A stretch of DNA of 12,831 nt from Anaerolineaceae bacterium. Its GTDB lineage: Bacteria > Chloroflexota > Anaerolineae > 4572-78. Of this stretch, positions 6,501 through 11,773 are shown piece after piece. Position numbers and translations under genes: made by a program. Within the stretch, counting starts at the first letter, position 1. The number at the start of each line of letters is the position of its first letter. Location of the stretch: NCBI GenBank assembly GCA_024762375.1, contig JANTHQ010000020.1:1-12831 (forward strand), given 5' to 3'. The notes beneath the pieces are model-generated. The model did not search any database and was not told where the DNA came from. It saw only the letters and a list, made by a program, of their open reading frames with translations.

Positions 6501-8811
6501 CGCTGTATGCCAACGGCGGTTGCAGCCAGATTTTCTGGTCGCCCGGTGGGAGTGCCCGCCCCAAATCGGGTGGGGTGGGGGGGTCGAGATACAAATCGAC
6601 ATCAAATGAACGGTGGGTGATGGTGACCGGGGCGCGGTTGACGATGGTGACGGTAATCGGCATCTCGGCGTTAAATGTGGGTACGGCAGGCGTTTCGATG
6701 CTGAGCACCTGCAAATCGGCTGCCAGCAGTTGGATGACGGTTTGTGCGGTGGGGGTAATCGGCGATTGGCTGTCGAGATACGATGTGACAGTCACCACCG
6801 AACCGGGTGTCAGATTGGCCGGAATGTCGTAACGAATAGAGCCGTTGCCGACGCCATCGGTGGTGACGGGGTTAAACGGCAGTGGCCGCCCCGGCGATGT
6901 TGAACCTTCTTCTTCCACATACACATAATACTGGTTGTTGATGTTGTGGTTGTGCAATTCCACGGTTACCGGCGCGCCGGGCACTTGGGTATTCCCCTGC
7001 GCGATACTCAAGTATGGGTTGGGTATTACTTCGATATCCGGGCTTTGTGCCGTGTAGCCTCCCGGTGTGGGGTTGGTGGCATGCGGTTTCGATTGCAGCG
7101 TGTAATCGAATGCCTGCGGGGTGCTATATGGGATAGTATATCGCAGCGACAGGAATCCGTTGGCGTCGGTCGTGGCGGTCGCGTCGGCGATGATCAACTG
7201 GTCTTCCCAGAAGATGTCATATTGGGTGTTCGGGTCGTGATTGCGCAGTTGGAATTCGATGGTGCTGCCGGCGGGCCAACTGTAACCACCCACTACCGCG
7301 ATGAACGGTGTTGGCGGGGTGCTGACCACCAGCGATGTTTGCGCAATGACTGTACCGGGGAATTCGGTATCTTCGGTTTGGATAGCGTAATTACCATCGG
7401 GCAGTGTATCCGACAGGGCGTATACCAGATAAATGTTCCCGAAGGCATCGGTGGATTGTGCCGGCTGGATGATAGTGTCTGCGCCGGTATCCACATTGTG
7501 CAATTTGATGATATAGTCTCGATATGGTGAGTGTTTCTGTACCAGAATGTTCAAATAAATACCATTGGGTGTGGTCACTTGCTCGCCGCAATTGCCCTGG
7601 TTTATTTTGATGCATCCCTGCCGCAGGGTGAGTGTGCGTGTGGCGGCAACGGTGCTGCTGGTGGCGTTGACACTGCGAATGACGTATGTTCCCTCGGCAA
7701 ATGAGCCGTTGTTCGGAATGGTGTATGATTCATAACTGGCGGGGAAGGCCGACTGCCCGAAGTCATCGGTGGACAGCGGGTTCAAAGTGGCAACGGTTGA
7801 CCCATCTTTTTGCAGGTCGATATTATAGTTGGTCAGCGGTGCGTGTGAAATGAGCGTATATGTCAGCACACTGCCAAATGGTAAAATATCTTCGTTGGTA
7901 ATGATGGTGGGCAGTACCGGTTGCGTGACCGTTAAAAATGTAGTCGCAATTTGCGTGCCATCCAGTGCGCGCGATTCGACGGTGTACGTGCCAACCGGTT
8001 TATTCAGTGGGATGGTGTAGGCGACAATACCATTGCCCTGCGAGTCGGTGGTGACGGGGCCAACCAGTAAATTATCCACATAAATTTCGTAGTTGGTGTT
8101 GATATCATGCTGGCGCACACGGATGTAAACGGTTTCGCCCGCAGGGTGGCTTTGCCCGTCCTGAATTTCGAGGAGCGGGCTGGTGTTTGGCCCGCCGCTG
8201 CCACTTCCGGGATTTCCGCCGCCGCCCTCTTCAAATGGTGGTGGGGCTCCCGTGATGGGCTGGCCGCCCTCATTCCGCATCACGATGGATGCTTGAATGG
8301 TGAAATAGCCGTCCGGAACCATGGCGGCGTAAATCGGGTCGAAGAGAGCCACGTTGTGATAGAGGCTTATCCGCACGTCTGCCCCTTCGATGCCGGGGTG
8401 GTTGGCCTGCACCACCCGCTCGTTGCCGTCAACATCGTATTCAATCCAGTCCACCCGAATACCGAGCACGCCGGCGCAGGTGGCATCACAGGTGGAGCGG
8501 TCCAAAAACGTGTCATATTGTGTCACATCGGTGATGACGCGGGTGTATGCGGTGCCGGCGGAGCTTTTGATTGCCACTTGTTTGATGCGCTCGACCCGCT
8601 GGTCGGCGGGCATTGTCCACGGATCGCCGGTGGCATTCAGTGGTTTCCCCGAAACGGCGTAACGAGCAGCATCTTTGACTGCGTTTTGGGCAGCAATATA
8701 TGCTTGAATGACGTGTGCGCCTTCGGCGATACCCAGAAAAATTAAAACCAGCACGGGCAGCACCAGTGCGAATTCAACTAAACCTTGTCCACGGTTTTTA
8801 AGATGTCCCAT
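3553..8811 (-). CDS. Giant TadE-headed surface adhesin (1752 aa)
   Basis: The ATG at 8811 is preceded by AGAGG six bases upstream. Residues 7-30 are a textbook TadE/pilin N-terminus: G8 then Q-G-L-V-E13-F-A-L and a hydrophobic helix, fitting prepilin peptidase cleavage after G8 with Glu at +5. The TadE-like part runs to about residue 180, including Cys108 and Cys112. A Gly/Pro-rich linker (183-210) leads to five Ig-like repeats of about 95 residues (211-696), then a CARDB-like domain (697-825). Two related concanavalin-like (DUF1349/LamG type) domains follow (about 829-1037 and 1070-1265), then a GH115-C/CBM-like domain (1282-1432, with R-E-D-G and L-L-T-T-D-P-N-F-T-P), a CBM4_9/DUF642-like domain (1455-1650, N-G-D-F-E) and a carboxypeptidase-regulatory-like beta-sandwich (1663-1752). 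Ordinary TadE proteins are about 150-200 residues. The fold names are by eye. The product is expected to sit on the outer surface, perhaps as a pilus-associated carbohydrate-binding adhesin. It is the first gene of a four-gene operon. Confidence 0.92.
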   Translation of the reverse strand: MGHLKNRGQGLVEFALVLPVLVLIFLGIAEGAHVIQAYIAAQNAVKDAARYAVSGKPLNATGDPWTMPADQRVERIKQVAIKSSAGTAYTRVITDVTQYDTFLDRSTCDATCAGVLGIRVDWIEYDVDGNERVVQANHPGIEGADVRISLYHNVALFDPIYAAMVPDGYFTIQASIVMRNEGGQPITGAPPPFEEGGGGNPGSGSGGPNTSPLLEIQDGQSHPAGETVYIRVRQHDINTNYEIYVDNLLVGPVTTDSQGNGIVAYTIPLNKPVGTYTVESRALDGTQIATTFLTVTQPVLPTIITNEDILPFGSVLTYTLISHAPLTNYNIDLQKDGSTVATLNPLSTDDFGQSAFPASYESYTIPNNGSFAEGTYVIRSVNATSSTVAATRTLTLRQGCIKINQGNCGEQVTTPNGIYLNILVQKHSPYRDYIIKLHNVDTGADTIIQPAQSTDAFGNIYLVYALSDTLPDGNYAIQTEDTEFPGTVIAQTSLVVSTPPTPFIAVVGGYSWPAGSTIEFQLRNHDPNTQYDIFWEDQLIIADATATTDANGFLSLRYTIPYSTPQAFDYTLQSKPHATNPTPGGYTAQSPDIEVIPNPYLSIAQGNTQVPGAPVTVELHNHNINNQYYVYVEEEGSTSPGRPLPFNPVTTDGVGNGSIRYDIPANLTPGSVVTVTSYLDSQSPITPTAQTVIQLLAADLQVLSIETPAVPTFNAEMPITVTIVNRAPVTITHRSFDVDLYLDPPTPPDLGRALPPGDQKIWLQPPLAYSETRTFTTTLAVYGAYDHNLWARADTSNRIPEGPDCDTNPSSNECNNLLSTTITPPTCLLEYDGSALTNLQPYGDTDLSQPAPTSDTLRLLTTGSTTWQISDDSNGGFFYAYRDLAFTTSNDFEVVTRITSQDPNATKWGIEIRRAAWNRAPKLDWGYHRNWNGLQYQNIVRRNASGIQQATYSSNGDYPTPHPSATPIWLRAQRVGNNITLYYSTANSSTPPTSWTTADTVTNNRLVNNHHTLVGLFAASYNDTLTPFDALYFRVCAPNCTNPSDIDYTPNIDGTVDAGWSTRAYGDASNPTPSFLEVVGNSGSYVPFTYDSSTTLITMNNNGSNPTQSDDANGGELYAYHTVSGNFDVRVRAVSQSAYEDGSSLPNYAKFGLELRASVDSDADKLLWASTHNHDLQYVYRESGSIQHDEDIGNANRPVWLRVVRTGNDFTLYYSYDTANPPTNWVEQTTVSLNQMPDNILVGTFNASYSDHLKNTVTLDNYHVCVAPAGAESCGAVRESSGLVVIDAINQTANNPGSNGNSWEATTRSGHNGYTVPNGNGNYYSFSTDAPELQYQVDVTNPGTYYVWVLGYAAGGGDNSVFVALTGATPSHNLTFGTYGSLSWSNDLQDTANRASIDFSTAGRQTISVWQREDGFEFYQILLTTDPNFTPDAGTNYTPSQCSAAGIPDPPPGLLSCQSAIQNGDFESDDLMSLWHYAGISEQVTRTSVPHYFGVGQSFSMLLPATEISGLPRHPWIYQEFDMPGWVITPTVNGGTSLNLTLHTAVNPEGVDDPDPLFVSLQDQTGSTLTEFTPITITTGATPPFIDPNNPDPNNSEWVQRTIDVADGFSPAASLLNYSGQRLRLYFNSPNPNNTASTRFYIDNVDLEVCTQQPIPGTYSTKVAGDVRVFINGQPVEKPGVNVWIYAIDGSMAKTYTIQDSTFSFYDLPADPSGTQYILYAEYWEDNVFYSASSIIVLQPGQILDNLSLLLF
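5017..6327 (-). other. Duplicated concanavalin-like domains in the giant adhesin
   Basis: Two segments of the giant adhesin (residues about 829-1037 and 1070-1265) share an ordered set of motifs: S-D-D-x-N-G-G then Y-A-Y; K-W-G-I-E-I-R versus K-F-G-L-E-L-R; L-Q-Y-Q or L-Q-Y-V; W-L-R-A/V then G-N-x-x-T-L-Y-Y-S; S-W or N-W; L-V-G-L-F-A-A-S-Y versus L-V-G-T-F-N-A-S-Y; and a closing V-C. This is the strand order of DUF1349/LamG-type jelly rolls, which often bind sugars. The second copy is an internal duplication. No catalytic residues are apparent. Confidence 0.65.
6724..8181 (-). repeat. Five tandem Ig-like protein repeats inside the giant adhesin
   Basis: Residues 211-696 fall into five units of roughly 95 residues. 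Each has a first signature of His (one to three residues after R/N/S), then a few residues and N-x-x-Y or D-Y (near 235-241, 323-329, 427-433, 525-531 and 622-628). Each also has a second signature of T/S-T-D-x-x-G, usually followed by a Tyr-containing strand and I-P (near 254, 347, 453, 547 and 650). The units have clearly diverged in sequence, so they are old protein duplications rather than recent DNA repeats. The fold is inferred to be a beta-sandwich spacer that lifts the lectin-like domains from the cell. Confidence 0.7.
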
Positions 8812-8842
8812 CGGTTGCCTCTGTTTCCAATAGTTACAGCGG

Positions 8843-8863
8843 TTGGCATCGAGTTTGAGCCAA
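8843..8863. promoter_or_regulatory. Inverted repeat TTGGC-N11-GCCAA in leader of the adhesin operon
   Basis: A perfect five-base inverted repeat (8843-8847 and 8859-8863) separated by 11 bases lies directly against the proposed -10 element and over the likely transcription start. It could be a DNA-binding site or a small leader hairpin. The arms are short enough that chance is possible. Confidence 0.3.
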
Positions 8864-8890
8864 TTCTACACCATCAGCATATACCAAAAC
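8863..8890 (-). promoter_or_regulatory. Candidate weak promoter of the adhesin operon
   Basis: On the minus strand, TAGAAT (8868-8863) lies 16 bases downstream of GTTTTG (8890-8885), giving a fair -10 and a poor -35. The predicted start of transcription is near 8856, about 45 bases before the ATG at 8811. The poor -35 would fit an activator-dependent promoter. This is a by-eye match only. Confidence 0.3.
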
Positions 8891-8906
8891 GGATGGTTTT
8901 TCTATG

Positions 8907-8917
8907 AGGGATTCCCT
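8907..8917. promoter_or_regulatory. Candidate operator AGGGATTCCCT
   Basis: A perfect palindrome with five-base arms around one central base lies about 17 bases upstream of the proposed -35. It is centred near -56 relative to the predicted start, where class I/II activators of the NarL/FixJ group often bind. The response regulator encoded next door (10093-10785) is a natural candidate, but nothing in the sequence proves it. Confidence 0.28.
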
Positions 8918-8952
8918 GATATTGCGGAAAATTTTGCTGAAAGGGGATGGGG

Positions 8953-8979
8953 ACGGGGCGGTATCGCATACCACCCCGT
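8953..8979 (-). terminator. Hairpin after the signalling operon, terminator-like
   Basis: Twelve-base arms (8953-8964 and 8968-8979) with one mismatch and a three-base loop begin nine bases after the stop of the histidine kinase gene. In the minus direction the stem is followed by C-rich rather than T-rich sequence, so it is not a classic intrinsic terminator. It may attenuate transcription or protect the mRNA 3' end, and read-through into the adhesin operon remains possible. Confidence 0.5.
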
Positions 8980-8987
8980 TTGAAAAT

Positions 8988-10073
8988 CTACTCGGTCGGC
9001 AGCCACAGCGATACGGTTGTGCCGCGTCCCGGTTCACTGTCGAATGCAATTTCGCCGTGGAGCATGGTTATCTGTTCTTGCATGCTGATGATGCCCATGT
9101 GTTTCTGTTTGGGTGCTTCGGCGATCGCTTCTTCGACATCAAAACCGTCACCGTTATCGGTGATGGTGGCCGAAACACGGTCGCGCTGCAATTCGATGTT
9201 GATGTTGACCTCGGTGGCATGGGCATGGTCAGCCACATTGTTCAGCAGGGATTGAATCACGCGGAATAGCGTAACTTCGATGTGTGCGGGTAATCGCCGT
9301 TCGCTGCCGGCCACCAGCAAATGGCAAGCCAGATTTTCATGGGTGTTTTCAAATTCCTGCACATATTGTTTCAGGGTGGGAATAACGCCCAAATCGTCCA
9401 ACATCATAGGGCGCAGTTGGAAAATGTACTCTCGGATTTTTTGAAACGTTTCGTTGACTGCGTCTTTTAGCGTGCCCAGCTCGTTTCGTGCCCGTGACGG
9501 GTCTTTGTCGAACAGTCGCTCCACAATTTCCGCTTGCAGAATGAGATTGGTCAGCGATTGCGCCGGGCCGTCGTGCAGTTGCCGCGACAAATGCAGCCGT
9601 TCCTGCTCTTGGGCGTTGATAATATTCATCATACTGCTGGCGGCGGTGATATTCGCGCCGGGGTTGGTCGGCAAGCCGCTTTCGGATACATTTTCGCGTT
9701 GGTAGTAGCTGTCGATGATGTGTTTGAGATGATTCGCGTAGCGTTCCAGATATTGCTGTTTGCCCTGCAGTTGCTCTACCTGCCCGCGCATCATAAACAA
9801 ACGGCTTTGTGTATCCTGCGCGTTGCGATAAATTTCCTGAATATCTTCACGGGGCATCGTGTCGATATTGCTTTCCATCAAACGCAACCGGTTGCTGATT
9901 TGCGCGTTTCGCTGCGATAAGTTTTCCACTTCGTCGGCGCTTTGGCGAATGAGCATCGAAATTTCGCGCATTTCATTTTGAATTTGCTGATACTCGGTTT
10001 CAGCTTCTTCAATTACTTGCGCGAAGGTGATTTCCGACGGGGTTTCTTCGGGTGTTGTTTGTGAATCCATCAT
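8988..10073 (-). CDS. DegS-like cytoplasmic sensor histidine kinase (NarL family)
   Basis: The product has 361 residues and two adjacent ATGs (10073 and 10070) after a GAGG. No transmembrane segment is present. Residues 18-125 are heptad-rich with many Gln, Glu and Leu and look like a coiled coil, as in DegS-type sensors. The HisKA_3 dimerisation/phosphoacceptor region starts near 153: L-H-L-S-R-Q-L-H167-D168-G-P-A-Q172, with the phosphoacceptor His and an intact HDxxxQ phosphatase motif. The HATPase_c domain spans about 263-360, with N-box R-V-I-Q-S-L-L-N-N (271-279), D-N-G-D-G-F (306-311) and G-R-G-T-T-V near the end. In the N-box the residue that is normally Glu in R-x-x-Q-E is Ser275. The gene begins 19 bases after the response regulator gene, so cognate pairing is very likely. 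The stimulus is unknown and would be cytoplasmic or supplied by a partner. Confidence 0.93.
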   Translation of the reverse strand: MMDSQTTPEETPSEITFAQVIEEAETEYQQIQNEMREISMLIRQSADEVENLSQRNAQISNRLRLMESNIDTMPREDIQEIYRNAQDTQSRLFMMRGQVEQLQGKQQYLERYANHLKHIIDSYYQRENVSESGLPTNPGANITAASSMMNIINAQEQERLHLSRQLHDGPAQSLTNLILQAEIVERLFDKDPSRARNELGTLKDAVNETFQKIREYIFQLRPMMLDDLGVIPTLKQYVQEFENTHENLACHLLVAGSERRLPAHIEVTLFRVIQSLLNNVADHAHATEVNINIELQRDRVSATITDNGDGFDVEEAIAEAPKQKHMGIISMQEQITMLHGEIAFDSEPGRGTTVSLWLPTE

Positions 10074-10092
10074 GCGGTTTTTCCTCTACCGT

Positions 10093-10785
10093 TTAACTCT
10101 GGCTTTCTTCGTCTTGCAAGCGGATCCAACCACGTTTGACGGCGTAGAGTGCGGCTTGTGTGCGGTCGTTTACGGCCAGTTTCCGCAAAATGCTGGTCAT
10201 GTGATTTTTTACGGTCTGACGGCTGATGCCCAATTCGTAGGCCACTTCTTTATTGCTTTCGCCTTTGGCGATGTGCTGTAAAATTTCCATCTCTCGCGGC
10301 GAAAGGGGCGCAAACATCTGGTTGGGTTCGCCGTCAACGTATGCCACATGGTCAAATTGCTGTAAAATCCAACTGGCGGCTTCCGGTTGGTCGAGCACGG
10401 CGTCGTCAATCACATAATTGCCTTGACTAACCTGCCGAATCGCGTCCACCAATCGGCGCGGGGTCACATCTTTGGGGAAATATGCTGCGGCGCCGGCACG
10501 GATGGCGTGGAAAATTTGCTCATCATCGTGGTATGCGGTCAACATTATCACGGCAATTTGGGGGTGCGATTGTTTCAGCTCGCGGGTAATTTGCAGACCA
10601 TTTAAATGTGGCAAGTTGATGTCGAGCAGGATTACATCGGGGTTGAGCTGTTTTGCCAGCCGCAGTGCTTCTTCGCCGTCTGCCACTTCCATAATGACGT
10701 TAAAATCTTCTTGTGCTTCTAGCACACGGCGCAACCCCTGCCGAAACAGAGGATGGTCATCGACGAGCATGATACTGGTTGCCAT
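10093..10785 (-). CDS. NarL/FixJ (DegU-like) response regulator
   Basis: The product has 230 residues. I chose the ATG at 10785 because GGGAGGG lies nine bases upstream; an in-frame TTG at 10803 lies just upstream of that ribosome site and is unlikely. The receiver domain (residues 4-120) has acidic pocket D9-D10, phosphoacceptor D55 (in V-I-L-L-D-I-N-L-P), T83 and K105 (F-P-K-D), all intact. After a linker that is slightly longer than usual (121-158), a LuxR-type helix-turn-helix covers 160-220: L-S-P-R-E-M-E-I-L, G-E-S-N-K-E-V-A, then T-V-K-N-H-M-T-S-I-L-R-K-L. It should be a phosphorylation-controlled transcription factor. It sits between two kinase-like genes, 25 bases after one and 19 bases before the other. 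The downstream adhesin operon is a plausible target. Confidence 0.95.
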   Translation of the reverse strand: MATSIMLVDDHPLFRQGLRRVLEAQEDFNVIMEVADGEEALRLAKQLNPDVILLDINLPHLNGLQITRELKQSHPQIAVIMLTAYHDDEQIFHAIRAGAAAYFPKDVTPRRLVDAIRQVSQGNYVIDDAVLDQPEAASWILQQFDHVAYVDGEPNQMFAPLSPREMEILQHIAKGESNKEVAYELGISRQTVKNHMTSILRKLAVNDRTQAALYAVKRGWIRLQDEESQS

Positions 10786-10794
10786 AAAATGTGT

Positions 10795-10801
10795 CCCTCC
10801 C
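10795..10801 (-). promoter_or_regulatory. Ribosome binding site deciding the response regulator start
   Basis: GGGAGGG on the minus strand, nine bases before the ATG at 10785, supports that start over the TTG at 10803, which would place this site inside the coding region. Confidence 0.75.
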
Positions 10802-10810
10802 AACCGGATA

Positions 10811-11683
10811 CTAAAATTTGGGATACGGGATTGAAAGAATTACTTCGGTCCCGCTAGTCTCTTCGCTGTTAATTTGAATGGAGCCGTGCAGTAAATTCGC
10901 AATTTCGGTGATGCTGACCAGCCCCAGTTGTCGGCGTGGATGGTTGGTTAAATTGGCCGAAAATCCAACGCCATCGTCACGGATGACAAATTCCAAATTG
11001 CCGTCTTTTTCTGCGACAGTAATTTGCACCATGCTGGCGTTGCCGTGCTGTGCAATATTGTGCAGTGTTTCTTGAATGACGCGAAAAATTGCGGTTTCGA
11101 TGATATAGGGCAGGGGTTCAACCAGCGTTTGCACCTGAATATCAGTGTCCAGTCCTGTGTGCCGCCGAAACTTTTCCAAGTAACGCCGCAAGCCCGCAAC
11201 CAATCCGAAATTCCCCAGTACCGTGCCGGGTTCCAAATCTGCCACCAAAAACCGCAGGTTTGCCAACCCTTCTTCCAATTCCTGCTGAAGGGCGTCAATC
11301 CCGGCCATCACTGCATCGCGATGGCTGTCGTCCAAAAGTAAATTTTTCACCGCCGCCAGTTCGAAAACGGCGTTTGCCAGCAATTGGCCGTCGGTGTCTT
11401 CCAGCCGTTTGGCAGTTTTGGCGCGTTCCTCTTCCTGCCATTGCAGCAATTGCACGCTCGATAGCGGTACATCGGCGTGGTTATGGTTGCCGTTGCCGGA
11501 AAGTAACGCCAGCAGTTGCCGGTGCTCCGCCAGCAAAATGTCTGTTTGGCGGGCGATGTCGGCGGGCGCATCGGGGATTTCTGCCAACTTTTTTGCCAAT
11601 GCCGATAACGCTCGCTGGCTCTCTGCCAGCGCGGCTGCCGTCTCGTCTGTGAGTTGTTGCAATGGCGCATCTGCGTTGGACAT
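10811..11683 (-). CDS. Histidine-kinase-like protein lacking the phosphoacceptor His (pseudokinase or phosphatase)
   Basis: The product has 290 residues. ATG 11683 is chosen because GGAG lies eight bases upstream; a longer TTG start at 11731 would overlap the promoter. No membrane segment is seen. Residues 8-62 look helical and coiled-coil-like. The HisKA_3 region (about 80-145) is recognisable: E-E-E-R-A-K-T-A-K-R-L-E95-D96-T-D-G-Q100. The residue at the phosphoacceptor position is Glu95, codon GAA, where the family has His. The adjacent DxxxQ motif, linked to phosphatase activity in this family, is intact. HATPase_c (about 193-286) looks complete: R-V-I-Q-E205-T-L-H-N209, D-D-G-V-G-F (236-241), L-G-L-V-S-I (253-258) and S-G-T-E-V. 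It is the first gene of the operon, 25 bases before the response regulator. It therefore probably cannot be autophosphorylated in the normal way; a role as phosphatase, or as partner of the downstream kinase, is inferred. Confidence 0.88.
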   Translation of the reverse strand: MSNADAPLQQLTDETAAALAESQRALSALAKKLAEIPDAPADIARQTDILLAEHRQLLALLSGNGNHNHADVPLSSVQLLQWQEEERAKTAKRLEDTDGQLLANAVFELAAVKNLLLDDSHRDAVMAGIDALQQELEEGLANLRFLVADLEPGTVLGNFGLVAGLRRYLEKFRRHTGLDTDIQVQTLVEPLPYIIETAIFRVIQETLHNIAQHGNASMVQITVAEKDGNLEFVIRDDGVGFSANLTNHPRRQLGLVSITEIANLLHGSIQINSEETSGTEVILSIPYPKF

Positions 11684-11691
11684 CTCATTCG

Positions 11692-11695
11692 CTCC
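11692..11695 (-). promoter_or_regulatory. Ribosome binding site of the pseudokinase gene
   Basis: GGAG on the minus strand, eight bases before the ATG at 11683. It decides the start, because the in-frame TTG at 11731 lies upstream of the proposed -10. Confidence 0.6.
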
Positions 11696-11708
11696 GTAGT
11701 ACAAAAGT

Positions 11709-11738
11709 AGTATACCACAGGCAATTGGCAATTAGCAA
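11709..11738 (-). promoter_or_regulatory. Sigma70-like promoter of the signalling operon
   Basis: On the minus strand, TTGCTA (11738-11733) and TATACT (11714-11709) are 18 bases apart, matching the consensus at four and five of six positions. Transcription would start near 11702, leaving a leader of about 20 bases with the ribosome binding site. The -35 lies inside the heptanucleotide repeat. Confidence 0.6.
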
Positions 11739-11749
11739 TTAACAATTTG
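11722..11749. repeat. Heptanucleotide tandem repeat (CAATTNN)4
   Basis: Four exact head-to-tail seven-base units begin at 11722, 11729, 11736 and 11743, each CAATT followed by two variable bases. Degenerate units in the same seven-base phase (for example TAATTGC at 11764 and TCATTAC at 11771) continue up to the stop codon of the glycosyltransferase gene. Short seven-base repeats of this kind are known as STRRs in cyanobacteria; their role is unclear. Confidence 0.75.
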
Positions 11750-11773
11750 TATTTCACATCTGATAATTGCTCA

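Noticed and set aside
8107..8745. Long plus-strand open frame opposite the N-terminal part of the giant adhesin
   Set aside because: It is antisense to a clearly coding TadE and Ig-like region, has no ribosome binding site of note and shows no recognisable domain; it is a shadow of the minus-strand gene.
8953..8979. Classic intrinsic terminator
   Set aside because: The stem is strong but no T-rich tract follows on the minus strand, so it is kept only as terminator-like.
10786..10803. TTG start giving six more residues on the response regulator
   Set aside because: The extra codons contain the GGGAGGG ribosome binding site, and the ATG at 10785 starts exactly where receiver domains do.
11684..11731. 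TTG start giving sixteen more residues (hydrophobic) on the pseudokinase
   Set aside because: It would place the start upstream of the -10 element and suggest a false membrane segment; ATG 11683 has its own ribosome binding site.
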